Below are positions 52,967-61,636 of a DNA stretch of 64,000 nt, one piece after another. A model generated the notes under the pieces. The model had not been told where the DNA came from, made no database searches, and saw only the letters and a list, made by a program, of their open reading frames with translations. The stretch is from contig JBNKMS010000001.1 of the NCBI GenBank assembly GCA_050293315.1, positions 7,966 to 71,965 on the forward strand, written 5' to 3'. This stretch comes from CBFDBF01 sp050293315 (GTDB taxonomy: Bacteria > Pseudomonadota > Gammaproteobacteria > Chromatiales > Chromatiaceae). Every line of letters starts with the position of its first letter. Within the stretch, counting starts at the first letter, position 1. Both the position numbers and the translations under genes were made by a program.

Positions 52967-53791
52967 ATGAGTGATTCAGACAACAGATTACCAGAGGTGC
53001 AACATCCTGAGCAGGAGGAGATGCCGTTTGCCGTGGTGCATGGCGAGGCGTGGTCTACCCTGCCGAAGGATCTCTATATCCCGCCCAATGCCCTGGAGGT
53101 GTTTCTGGATACCTTTGAGGGCCCTTTGGATCTGCTGCTCTATCTGATCAAGCGACAGAACCTGGATATCCTGGATATTCCGCTGACCCAGATCACCGCG
53201 CAATACATGGAGTATGTGGAGTTGATGAAGGAGCTGCGCCTGGAGTTGGCGGCAGAGTATCTGGTAATGGCGGCAATGCTGGCGGAGATCAAGTCCCGTA
53301 TGCTGCTGCCACGCCATCCCGAAAGCGAAGAGGATGAGGATGATCCCAGGGCGGAACTGGTACGGCGGCTGCAGGAGTATGAACGCTATAAACAGGCCGC
53401 TGCCGACCTGGACGCACTGCCACGTATGGAGCGGGACCTGTTGCCAACCAGCATCGAGGTCCCGGACAAGATAGTGGAGCTGCGGCACCCTGATGTCGAT
53501 ATGCGGGAGTTGCTGCTTGCTATGCAGGAGGTGATGCGGCGCGCAGAGCTGTTCTCTCGGCACCATGTGCAGATGGAGCCGTTATCGATGCGTGAGCGTA
53601 TGTCGATAATCCTCGACAGCGTACGCAGCGACTCATTTATCCAGTTCTATGACCTTTTTACCCTGGAAGAGGGGAGGATGGGTGTTGTAGTTACCCTTTT
53701 GGCAATGTTGGAGTTGCTGAAAGATTCACTTATTGAGATAGTCCAGGCAGAACCATTCGGGCCTATACATATAAAGGCGGTTGTACACTGA
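52967..53791 (+). CDS. scpA: Segregation and condensation protein A
   Basis: ScpA is the kleisin that bridges the SMC heads in chromosome condensation. The 274-residue protein has the typical FEGPLDLLLYLIKRQNLDILD (about 49-69) and a C-terminal winged-helix part ending AEPFGPIHIKAV. It shares a single base with the scpB start, a tight coupled pair. smc is not in the window. Confidence 0.95.
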   Translation: MSDSDNRLPEVQHPEQEEMPFAVVHGEAWSTLPKDLYIPPNALEVFLDTFEGPLDLLLYLIKRQNLDILDIPLTQITAQYMEYVELMKELRLELAAEYLVMAAMLAEIKSRMLLPRHPESEEDEDDPRAELVRRLQEYERYKQAAADLDALPRMERDLLPTSIEVPDKIVELRHPDVDMRELLLAMQEVMRRAELFSRHHVQMEPLSMRERMSIILDSVRSDSFIQFYDLFTLEEGRMGVVVTLLAMLELLKDSLIEIVQAEPFGPIHIKAVVH

Positions 53792-54558
53792 TGTCCTCTG
53801 ACGACAAGATAAAACAGATAATCGAAGCGGCCCTTCTGGCCGCAGGCAAACCATTGAGTCTGGATGACCTGCTGAATATCTTTTTGCATGATGAGCGGCC
53901 CGATCGCAAGGTGTTGCGAGGCGCGATCGAAGAGTTGCAACAGGAGTATGCGGATAGATCTATCGAACTGGTAGAGGTAGGGAGCGGCTATAGGATCAAT
54001 GTGCGTTCGGAGTTTGTCCCCTGGATCTCCCGGCTGTGGGAGGAGCGGCCACCAAGATACTCGCGCGCCCTGCTGGAGACGTTGGCGCTGATCGCATATC
54101 GCCAGCCTATCACCCGGGGGGAGATCGAGGATGTGCGCGGGGTCAGCGTTAGCAGCAATATCATCAAGACCCTGATGGAGCGGGAGTGGGTGCGAGAGGT
54201 TGGGCATCGTGATGTGCCGGGCAGGCCGGCGCTCCTTGCGACCACCAAGGGATTCCTGGACTACTTCGGGATGAAGGGGTTGGGTGAGCTGCCCACCCTG
54301 GCTGAGATCAAGGATCTGGACTCTCTGGATGGTGAGCTTGAGCTGGAGGTCACTGCGGATGCAGATTCCGAGGATGCAGGGGTTGTCCAAGAGTTAGCTG
54401 CAGATGAAAGCCAGGAAGAAGGTACTGAGGATTTTACCGATACCGATCGGGCAGAGGAGGAGATAGCCGTCGATAGCAGTATGGATGCGGCTGAGACGGA
54501 GGCAGAGACAGAGGAAGAAGAGGTAGAGCAGGCAGACCTTAGCCAACATGGCGGATAA
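53791..54558 (+). CDS. scpB: Segregation and condensation protein B
   Basis: ScpB is the dimeric winged-helix subunit that stabilises ScpA on SMC. The core is IIEAALLAAGKPLSLDDLL, then LALIAYRQPITRGEIEDVRGV. After about residue 165 it carries a roughly 90-residue acidic, low-complexity tail rich in Glu, Asp and Ala, longer than in many homologues. It overlaps rluB by 11 bp. Confidence 0.94.
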   Translation: MSSDDKIKQIIEAALLAAGKPLSLDDLLNIFLHDERPDRKVLRGAIEELQQEYADRSIELVEVGSGYRINVRSEFVPWISRLWEERPPRYSRALLETLALIAYRQPITRGEIEDVRGVSVSSNIIKTLMEREWVREVGHRDVPGRPALLATTKGFLDYFGMKGLGELPTLAEIKDLDSLDGELELEVTADADSEDAGVVQELAADESQEEGTEDFTDTDRAEEEIAVDSSMDAAETEAETEEEEVEQADLSQHGG

Positions 54559-55414
54559 GGCGACAAAACCTGGCAGTGAAAGGTTACAAAAACTGCTGGC
54601 CAATGCAGGTTTCGGTTCACGCCGTGAGATCGAACGCTGGATAGAGGCTGGGAGGGTAAGGCTCAATGGAGAGGTCGCCAAGCTGGGGGACAGGGCCAGC
54701 CCCGAAGATCAAATCCATATAGATAGACGCCGGGTACGGGTCCCCACTTTGGACGCGGTGGAGCGCCGCATCATACTCTACAACAAGCCCGAGGGGGAGC
54801 TGGTGACCCGCTCCGACCCTGAGGGGCGTCCCACCATATTCAAAAATCTCCCCAAGCTGAAGCGAGGCCGCTGGATCGCTGTAGGCAGGCTGGATATCAA
54901 TAGCAGTGGTCTGCTGCTGATTACTACCGATGGTGAACTGGCCAACCGGCTGATGCACCCCTCCCGCGCCATCGAAAGAGAGTATGCGGTGCGGGTCCTG
55001 GGTGAGGTCAGCAACACCGATCTACAGCAGTTGGTAAAGGGGGTCGAACTGGAGGATGGTGCGGCCCGGTTTGAGGATATTGTCGAGTCTGGAGGGGAGG
55101 GTGCCAACCGCTGGTTTCATGTGGTCATAGTAGAGGGACGTAAACGCGAGGTGCGGAGGATGTGGGAGGCGATCGGAGCAAAGGTCAGTCGGCTGAAGAG
55201 GGTGCGTTTTGGTCCGGTTATGTTGGATAAGAGGCTATTGGCAGGGCGGTGGCGTGAATTGGAGCCGAAAGAGTTGGCTCAACTACTGGAGCTGGCTGGC
55301 CTGGAGGCAGAGGATGGTCCACAGAGTGGCGGCAAGAGGGGTAGTAGGAGCGGCCCCAGACACAAACAGCACAGCGGCGGCCACGGTGGCGAAAGAGTCA
55401 GACGCAAGAGATGA
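54548..55414 (+). CDS. rluB: 23S rRNA pseudouridine-2605 synthase
   Basis: RluB changes U2605 of 23S rRNA to pseudouridine. The 288-residue protein has an N-terminal S4 domain (RLQKLLANAGFGSRREIERWI), the catalytic VGRLDINSSGLLLITTDGEL with the active Asp, and KREVRRMWEAIG. The tail is basic with Gly/His/Arg repeats, likely RNA-binding. It overlaps scpB by 11 bp and the glycosylase gene by 4 bp, so one transcript seems to cover scpA to this point. Confidence 0.93.
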   Translation: MADKATKPGSERLQKLLANAGFGSRREIERWIEAGRVRLNGEVAKLGDRASPEDQIHIDRRRVRVPTLDAVERRIILYNKPEGELVTRSDPEGRPTIFKNLPKLKRGRWIAVGRLDINSSGLLLITTDGELANRLMHPSRAIEREYAVRVLGEVSNTDLQQLVKGVELEDGAARFEDIVESGGEGANRWFHVVIVEGRKREVRRMWEAIGAKVSRLKRVRFGPVMLDKRLLAGRWRELEPKELAQLLELAGLEAEDGPQSGGKRGSRSGPRHKQHSGGHGGERVRRKR

Positions 55415-56073
55415 ACTTCTCCCCTAGCGGTAAGGAACTGCGGGCAGTGTTTGATCTACTGCTGGGGCGCTATGGGCGACAGGGGTGGTGGCCTGGAGAG
55501 AGCCCATTTGAGGTAATGATCGGCGCGATCCTTACCCAGAACACCGCGTGGTCCAATGTCGAGCGGGCTATCAATAATCTAAAACAGGCCGGGGCGCTCT
55601 CACTACAGGGGTTGCTTGAGCTACCAATGGAGCGGCTGGCTGAGCTGATACGGCCATCCGGCTACTTCAACGTAAAGGCAGCGCGGCTGCAGAACTTCTG
55701 TATCTTCCTCCGGGATAGCGGTGGTGAAGCGGCCCTGCGAGAGATGGAGAGCGACACTCTGCGTACGCTCCTGCTGGAGGTGAAAGGGGTAGGGCCGGAG
55801 ACGGCAGACGATATGCTGCTCTATGCCTTTGAGCGGCCGGTATTTGTGATCGACGCCTATACACGCAGGCTGTTTACCCGTCTCGGTATGGCCAGTGGAG
55901 AGGAGGGGTATGAGCAGTTGCGCCATGGGTTTGAGGCCGTCTTGGGAGAGGATGTTGACCTCTATAACGAGTACCACGCCCTGATAGTGCGCCATGCCAA
56001 AGAGGCCTGCAGCACCAAGCCAAACTGCAGCACATGTTGTCTTGAGGTGTGTTGTATGAGGTATGGGATATGA
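55411..56073 (+). CDS. HhH-GPD DNA glycosylase, endonuclease III/MagIII-like
   Basis: The 220-residue base-excision enzyme has ILTQNTAWSNVERAI (about 40-54), the helix-hairpin-helix LLEVKGVGPETADDML and catalytic D148 in FVIDAYTRRL. The lysine that endonuclease III uses as lyase is Glu here (E130 in GPETAD), as in 3-methyladenine glycosylases of the MagIII type. The C-terminal cysteines (CSTKPNCSTCCLEVCC) may still hold an Fe-S cluster. A monofunctional glycosylase on alkylated bases is therefore more likely than EndoIII. It overlaps rluB by 4 bp. Confidence 0.85.
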   Translation: MNFSPSGKELRAVFDLLLGRYGRQGWWPGESPFEVMIGAILTQNTAWSNVERAINNLKQAGALSLQGLLELPMERLAELIRPSGYFNVKAARLQNFCIFLRDSGGEAALREMESDTLRTLLLEVKGVGPETADDMLLYAFERPVFVIDAYTRRLFTRLGMASGEEGYEQLRHGFEAVLGEDVDLYNEYHALIVRHAKEACSTKPNCSTCCLEVCCMRYGI

Positions 56074-56175
56074 TATGGAGAAAAAGAAAGAATAAAACTC
56101 AGTGGAAGATACAGGCCAATTGACCCACCATAATAGATGGGTCATGGCCGGATGTTAAATTAAGATTAAGATAGA

Positions 56176-56838
56176 TTAAGCCGCAGCTAGACCCTTCTTA
56201 CGACGAGATATCCCGATCAGCCCTACCAGGCTGGATCCGAAAAGCCATACGGCGGCAGGTAGCGGCACTGCGCCTATATTGTCCGTATCCTGCGTAAACT
56301 GAAATGAGCCTGTAAATGGTCTGTCAAATTCTATTAGCAGGTACCTATATAGATCGCCAACAGCTGGTTGTCCATCTAGGTGCACTAGCCCAGAGTAGGT
56401 GACGTTAATATCATGACCAGTATAAGCCGTGTCGAAGTCACTACCTGAGGCCGAACCGGCAGTACCAGTGGCACCGTTAAAATAGACATCAAATACGCTA
56501 TTTCCGGCCATAGCATCTAGTAATATGCTGCTAATTCCTTCAAGATCGTTGAAGAAATCCAGGCTCCACGCATTATTGTTATACGTGTCACCAACAGCGT
56601 ATAGGCCAAAGCCGGTGCTAGGATCACTTACACCGCCAGAAACAGCATCTAGATCTGCCCAGACATAGGTGTTACCGCCGTCTACCTGGACAGTCATGCC
56701 ATCCATCATTGCGCCAGTTGTGGCATATCCCGTTATAGCAGGGATGCTGTATTGAGTGGTGTTATCGTAAGTTATAGAAACTGCAGCGTTTGCTGTACCA
56801 CAGAAAAGAAGTATTAATACAGCAGTTAGTTTTTTCAT
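56176..56838 (-). CDS. VPLPA-CTERM sorting-signal protein
   Basis: The 220-residue secreted protein has a signal peptide (MKKLTAVLILLFCGTANA), a beta-rich central part with many Gly/Asp/Thr, and a C-terminal sorting signal: VPLPAAVWLFGSSLVGLIGI, then RRKKG. This VPLPA/PEP-CTERM type is thought to be processed by an exosortase and sent to the surface or exopolysaccharide matrix. No exosortase gene is in the window. I use ATG 56838, which gives the best signal peptide. Function unknown. Confidence 0.88.
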   Translation of the reverse strand: MKKLTAVLILLFCGTANAAVSITYDNTTQYSIPAITGYATTGAMMDGMTVQVDGGNTYVWADLDAVSGGVSDPSTGFGLYAVGDTYNNNAWSLDFFNDLEGISSILLDAMAGNSVFDVYFNGATGTAGSASGSDFDTAYTGHDINVTYSGLVHLDGQPAVGDLYRYLLIEFDRPFTGSFQFTQDTDNIGAVPLPAAVWLFGSSLVGLIGISRRKKGLAAA

Positions 56839-57193
56839 TTCGACTCCTTGAATATTCCTTGAAAACATAACCGATCATCGATTGTTATGGTTGTAATGCA
56901 ACCGTTATCCATTGAATCATCCATGGACGATCTGCGATTTTTCACACCCATTCATCAATGATATTTGTAGTTATACCAGCATGGTGGTAGCAAGGCAAAT
57001 CATACGTAACTTGCGCTCACAATTATGCGATAGACGCGTTAATACGCCAAGAGTTTGATTGTTTTGCCAGTTCCACCAGGGTTTTGTAGGCTTTCAGGCA
57101 GCTATTTTGGCGTCTATATTGGGTGGATGATTTCTGCGTTTTCACTCAGCCGCTCTTGAGGCAAAATTAGGCAAATTCAGCTAAAATCATCTC
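56839..57193. other. 355-bp intergenic region between VPLPA-CTERM gene and clpS
   Basis: No convincing gene is seen. A 40-codon minus-strand frame (57023-57145) starting with GTG is rich in Lys, Ala and Ser and could be a transposase remnant, but this cannot be supported. TAAAAT at 57182-57187 lies only 6 bp before the clpS ATG and may be a -10 of a nearly leaderless transcript. Confidence 0.4.
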
Positions 57194-57514
57194 ATGAGTG
57201 AACACGAGCATAGAGGTCCTGATAGTAGTCTGGCAGTACATGAGGAGAGGCCGCAACTCAAGCGTCCGCCGATGTATCGGGTAGTACTATTGAATGATGA
57301 TTACACCCCAATGGATTTTGTGGTGGAGGTATTGGAGACATTTTTTCAGATGGACAGTGCCAAGGCAAACCAGGTGATGCTGCATGTGCATACGCGTGGT
57401 ATGGGGGTGTGCGGGGTGTATACCAGGGATATAGCGGAGACCAAGGTGGCGCTGGTAAATGATCATGCACGTAGTAATGAGCATCCACTACTCTGTGCTA
57501 TGGAAGAGGAGTAG
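57194..57514 (+). CDS. clpS: ATP-dependent Clp protease adaptor ClpS
   Basis: ClpS brings N-degron substrates to ClpAP. The 106-residue protein has the core MYRVVLLNDDYTPMDFVVEVL (about 28-48; N-degron pocket), HTRGMGVCGVYTRDIAETK and the C-terminal NEHPLLCAMEEE. Length is typical. It is 11 bp upstream of clpA, as in most proteobacteria. Confidence 0.96.
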   Translation: MSEHEHRGPDSSLAVHEERPQLKRPPMYRVVLLNDDYTPMDFVVEVLETFFQMDSAKANQVMLHVHTRGMGVCGVYTRDIAETKVALVNDHARSNEHPLLCAMEEE

Positions 57515-57525
57515 CAGCGAGTCTG

Positions 57526-59781
57526 ATGTCAATCTTAAGTAGAGAGCTTGAATTCACCCTTAACCACGCCTTCGATCAGGCGCGGGAACGGCGGCATGAG
57601 TTCATAACCGTGGAGTATATGCTGCTGGCACTGCTGGATAATCCAACGGCGGTCGATGTGTTACGCGGTTGCGGCGTAGATACCCTGACCCTGCGTAGTG
57701 ATCTCGATGAATTTGTAACCGAACACACGCCTCTGGTACCGGAGGGAGAGCAGCGTGAGATCCAGCCTACCGTCGGCTTTCAGAGGGTGCTGCAGCGGGC
57801 GGTATTTCATGTGCAGTCGTCCGGGCGTGAAGAGGTAACGGGCGCCAATCTACTGGTTGCCATCCTCAGTGAGCAGGACTCTCAGGCGGCCTTTCTGCTG
57901 AATCGATATGGGGTCTCACGTCTTGATCTGGTCAACTATATCTCCCATGGCACCACAAAATTGGATGATGATCCGCTGATCGGAGGGCCGGAGAGCGAGG
58001 AGCAGGGGAGTCCAGAGCATACGGCTACTCCGCTGGAGAGCTATACGACCAACCTCAACGAGCAGGCGCGACTCGGCAGGATAGACCCGCTGATCGGGCG
58101 GAGTAAAGAGATCGAGCGTACCGCCCAGATCCTCTGTCGACGTAGCAAGAACAATCCACTGCTGGTGGGTGACGCCGGTGTCGGCAAGACAGCCATCGCC
58201 GAAGGGTTGGCCCGTATGGTGGTCAAACAGGAGGTGCCGGAGGTGCTCTCCGACTGCACCATCTACGCCCTGGATCTAGGTAGCCTGCTTGCAGGGACGA
58301 AGTACCGGGGTGACTTTGAGAAGCGGCTGAAGGCGGTGTTGGCGCAGCTAAAGCAGGAGAAGAAGGCGATCCTGTTTATCGATGAGATCCATACCATCAT
58401 CGGGGCCGGCGCGACCTCTGGAGGGGCCATGGATGCCTCCAATCTGATCAAGCCTATATTGACCATGGGCGAACTGCGTTGCATCGGTTCTACCACCTAT
58501 CAGGAGTTTCGGGAGATCTTTGAGAAGGACCGCGCCCTGGCGCGTCGCTTCCAGAAGATCGATATAAAGGAGCCTACCGTTGAGGAGACGGTGGATATCC
58601 TCAAAGGGCTGAAGAGCCGCTTTGAGAGCCATCACCAGGTGGAATACTCAGACGAGGCATTGGTAGCGGCGGCAGAGCTATCGGCACGCTATATCAATGA
58701 TCGTCAGCTGCCGGACAAGGCGATCGATGTGATCGACGAGGCTGGGGCCAATGTGCAGCTACAGCCAACAGACAGCCGCAACACCGCTATTGATGTGGCC
58801 GTAATCGAACAGATCGTAGCCAAGATGGCGCAGATCCCGCCACAGAGTGCCTCGCTCTCAGATATCGAGCAACTGCGCACCCTCGATCGTGATCTGAAGA
58901 TGGTGGTGTTCGGGCAGGACGATGCGATAGATACCCTGACCTCGGCCATGCGTATAAGCCGTACCGGCCTTGGCAGTGAACAGAGGCCGACCGGATCTAT
59001 GCTGTTTGCCGGATCGACCGGCGTCGGTAAGACCGAGATGGCGCGACAATTGGCAAAGATCATGGGGATGAAGCTGATCCGCTTCGATATGTCGGAGTAT
59101 ATGGAGCACCATACCGTCTCTCGCCTGATCGGCGCGCCTCCTGGATATGTGGGCTATGATCAGGGCGGTCTGTTGACCGAAGAGGTAAACAAACATCCGC
59201 ACTGTGTACTACTACTGGATGAGATTGAAAAGGCCCATCCGGATATATTTAATCTGCTGCTGCAGGTGATGGACCACGGTACATTGACCGACAACAATGG
59301 GCGCCAGGCAGATTTCCGTAGTGTAGTAATCATCATGACAACAAATGCCGGCGGAGAGGAGATGAATCGTAGCTCCATCGGTTTCACCCAACAGGATCAC
59401 TCGAGTGACACCATGCGGGTGATTGAACGGCTGTTCTCACCTGAGTTCCGTAACCGTCTGGATGCGATTGTACAGTTCAAGCCGCTCTCACCTGAGGTGG
59501 TTGCGCTTGTAGTGGATAAATTCCTGTTCGAATTGGAGGGTCAGCTGGAGCAGAAGGGGGTCTTCCTAGAGGTGGCGCAGGAGGCCAAGGAGTGGCTGGC
59601 TGAGCACGGCTATGACGACAAGATGGGGGCCCGACCGATGGCCCGACTGATCCGGGAGAAGATTAGCAAACCACTGGCCGAAGAGCTGCTGTTTGGTGAG
59701 CTTGCAGGTGGCGGGGTGGTAAGGATCGGTATAACTGAGGGGGAGTTGACCTTCGAGCTGGAGGGCCAGCTGGTACACTGA
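57526..59781 (+). CDS. clpA: ATP-dependent Clp protease ATPase subunit ClpA
   Basis: ClpA is the hexameric unfoldase that feeds ClpP. The 751-residue protein has the Clp N-domain, and two AAA+ modules with Walker A GDAGVGKTAIAE and GSTGVGKTEMARQL, Walker B LFIDEIHT and LLLDEIEKAH, and the ClpP-binding IGF loop in the second module (SSIGF). Length agrees with E. coli ClpA (758). It is paired with clpS; clpP is elsewhere. Confidence 0.96.
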   Translation: MSILSRELEFTLNHAFDQARERRHEFITVEYMLLALLDNPTAVDVLRGCGVDTLTLRSDLDEFVTEHTPLVPEGEQREIQPTVGFQRVLQRAVFHVQSSGREEVTGANLLVAILSEQDSQAAFLLNRYGVSRLDLVNYISHGTTKLDDDPLIGGPESEEQGSPEHTATPLESYTTNLNEQARLGRIDPLIGRSKEIERTAQILCRRSKNNPLLVGDAGVGKTAIAEGLARMVVKQEVPEVLSDCTIYALDLGSLLAGTKYRGDFEKRLKAVLAQLKQEKKAILFIDEIHTIIGAGATSGGAMDASNLIKPILTMGELRCIGSTTYQEFREIFEKDRALARRFQKIDIKEPTVEETVDILKGLKSRFESHHQVEYSDEALVAAAELSARYINDRQLPDKAIDVIDEAGANVQLQPTDSRNTAIDVAVIEQIVAKMAQIPPQSASLSDIEQLRTLDRDLKMVVFGQDDAIDTLTSAMRISRTGLGSEQRPTGSMLFAGSTGVGKTEMARQLAKIMGMKLIRFDMSEYMEHHTVSRLIGAPPGYVGYDQGGLLTEEVNKHPHCVLLLDEIEKAHPDIFNLLLQVMDHGTLTDNNGRQADFRSVVIIMTTNAGGEEMNRSSIGFTQQDHSSDTMRVIERLFSPEFRNRLDAIVQFKPLSPEVVALVVDKFLFELEGQLEQKGVFLEVAQEAKEWLAEHGYDDKMGARPMARLIREKISKPLAEELLFGELAGGGVVRIGITEGELTFELEGQLVH

Positions 59782-59795
59782 CGAAATAACGCGTT

Positions 59796-60014
59796 CTAGC
59801 GTTCCCGATAGGTGATACGCCCCTTACTCAGGTCATATGGGGTCAGCTGCACAGTCACCTTATCGCCGGTGAGAATCCTGATGTAATATTTGCGCATCTT
59901 GCCCGATATATGGGCGGTCACCACATGACCATTCTCCAGCTCAACCCGGAACATGGTGTTGGGGAGGGTCTCAACTACAGTCCCCTCCATCTCAATAAAA
60001 TCTTCTTTTGCCAT
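59796..60014 (-). CDS. infA: Translation initiation factor IF-1
   Basis: The 72-residue S1/OB-fold protein starts MAKEDFIEMEGTVVETLPNT and ends VQLTPYDLSKGRITYRER, almost identical to the E. coli protein. The frame runs further upstream, but ATG 60014 is the certain start. It is convergent with clpA, which ends 14 bp away; in E. coli infA also lies beside clpA. Confidence 0.97.
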   Translation of the reverse strand: MAKEDFIEMEGTVVETLPNTMFRVELENGHVVTAHISGKMRKYYIRILTGDKVTVQLTPYDLSKGRITYRER

Positions 60015-60202
60015 TCTGTTACCTTCAAAGCCACTGTTACTAATACTAAATTTGCGGGCGGAGTATAGCACAAACGGCCGGGGCAGGCAGTGACATTTTG
60101 GGCCGTTTTGGGGATCATTTAAGGTCTGTTTAAGGGTTGGTATGTATAGTACTCTGCGCACTCGGTTTCAGTAGTTTGTTATTGCATAGTCTAGAGAGAG
60201 TC

Positions 60203-60781
60203 GTGGAACGATCGCTGATACGTAAAGAGGTATTCCCATTCCTGGTGATGTTCGGCGCACTGATCGTGGCGACCATTGTCATGGATGCACTGCTGCATCT
60301 GTTCGGGCAGGTCTGGATCGGGCGTTGGCTCGGTATTCCAGGGACCATACTGATACTGCTCTCTTTCCTCTACTCGATGCGCAAACGCAAAATGATCACC
60401 TTTGGTAAACCCAAGGCCCTACTTACCCTGCATGAAACCCTCACCCTTGTTGGCGCCCTGATGATCCTGGTACATGCCGGAATCCATGTATACGCAGTGC
60501 TACCGTGGCTTGCCCTGATCGCCATGCTGGTCAATGTAATAAGCGGCATGACTGGTAAATACCTGCTGGATCGCTCGCGCCGCTTTATGGCTGGAAAGAG
60601 GGAGCACTATGGGCAACAGGGCCTGTCTGATGAGGCGATAGAAAAGAGGCTGTTCTGGGATGCGACAACCCTGGATGTAATGAAGAAGTGGCGTGTGGTG
60701 CATATGCCAATCACAATGCTGTTCGCCATTCTGGGTATCGCTCACATCATAAGTGTATTCATTTTCTGGCAGTGGAGATGA
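60203..60781 (+). CDS. Membrane cytochrome b-like protein
   Basis: The protein (about 192 residues from GTG 60203; the frame extends to TTG 60137) has roughly five hydrophobic segments. Conserved-looking histidines sit in membrane helices: TLHETLTLVGALMILVHAGIH, VVHMPITMLFAILGIAH. These could bind two b-type haems, as in cytochrome b561/ferric reductase-like proteins. It overlaps the octaheme cytochrome gene by 4 bp, so the two are probably one quinol- or NADH-linked electron-transfer unit. Family assignment is by layout only. Confidence 0.65.
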   Translation: MERSLIRKEVFPFLVMFGALIVATIVMDALLHLFGQVWIGRWLGIPGTILILLSFLYSMRKRKMITFGKPKALLTLHETLTLVGALMILVHAGIHVYAVLPWLALIAMLVNVISGMTGKYLLDRSRRFMAGKREHYGQQGLSDEAIEKRLFWDATTLDVMKKWRVVHMPITMLFAILGIAHIISVFIFWQWR

Positions 60782-61557
60782 AGATGAGCAATCGTACTAT
60801 CATCTCCATTGTTACTGCGGGCGTTGTCATCCTGCTTGTATTGGCGATCATCTATCCTCTGCCGATGATAAGTCCAGGCAGGCTTATAGATGGGCATGCA
60901 GAACTGGAGACAGATTGTTTCGCCTGCCACACTCCGCTTATCGGCAGCAGATCCGCAAAGTGTGTTGAGTGTCATAAGGTGGCGGATATCGGCCTGAAAG
61001 ACACCAAAGGGGTGGCAATTGTCAAACAGAAGAAGAGTGTCGCCTTTCATCAGGAGTTAAGCGAAGAGGATTGTGTCTCCTGCCATAGCGACCATAAAGG
61101 CGTTGCAACCTTTCGTCCCATTAACCAGTTTTCACATAACCTGCTTAAACCTAAATTGCAGAAACAGTGCGATAGTTGCCACAGTAACCCGGAAGATGAG
61201 CTGCACCGACAGATCAAGGGAAATTGCGGAGGATGCCATACGCAGAATGCCTGGACCCCGGCCACCTTTGAGCATGAAAAATATTTCAGATTCGACCGTC
61301 ACCATACAACGGAGTGTATAACCTGTCATCTGGATAACAACTACTCAAACTATACCTGCTACGAATGCCACGAGCACTCCCGCCTAAATATCTGGGGAGA
61401 GCATGTAGAGGAGGGCATACGTGATTTTGATAATTGCGTGGAGTGCCATCGCAGCGGCGATGAGCATGAAGCGGAACGCATCTGGCGTTCAAAGGGTAGG
61501 TCGCAAGGATACAGGGGTGATGACGACGATCATCACGATCATGATGATGATGACTAG
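60778..61557 (+). CDS. Octaheme c-type cytochrome with His/Asp-rich tail
   Basis: The 259-residue protein has one N-terminal membrane anchor or signal (about 7-28) and eight CXXCH haem sites, starting at C47, C62, C99, C131, C150, C180, C194 and C220. The spacing resembles cytochrome c3/NapC-derived multihaem proteins. The last 12 residues are almost only Asp and His (from G247 on), a probable metal-binding tail. It is coupled with the upstream b-like membrane protein and should take electrons to the periplasm. The final acceptor is unknown. Confidence 0.85.
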   Translation: MKMSNRTIISIVTAGVVILLVLAIIYPLPMISPGRLIDGHAELETDCFACHTPLIGSRSAKCVECHKVADIGLKDTKGVAIVKQKKSVAFHQELSEEDCVSCHSDHKGVATFRPINQFSHNLLKPKLQKQCDSCHSNPEDELHRQIKGNCGGCHTQNAWTPATFEHEKYFRFDRHHTTECITCHLDNNYSNYTCYECHEHSRLNIWGEHVEEGIRDFDNCVECHRSGDEHEAERIWRSKGRSQGYRGDDDDHHDHDDDD

Positions 61558-61636
61558 GGGTGTAATATCGTCAAATATAAGCCAAGCGCTTTAGCGTGTT
61601 AGTTGAATGCATTTGTTATCTATAGGCAGTTTTCTA

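Noticed and set aside
57023..57145. Minus-strand 40-codon frame upstream of clpS resembling a transposase end
   Set aside because: Starts right after a stop with GTG, no recognised motif, no inverted repeats at its borders.
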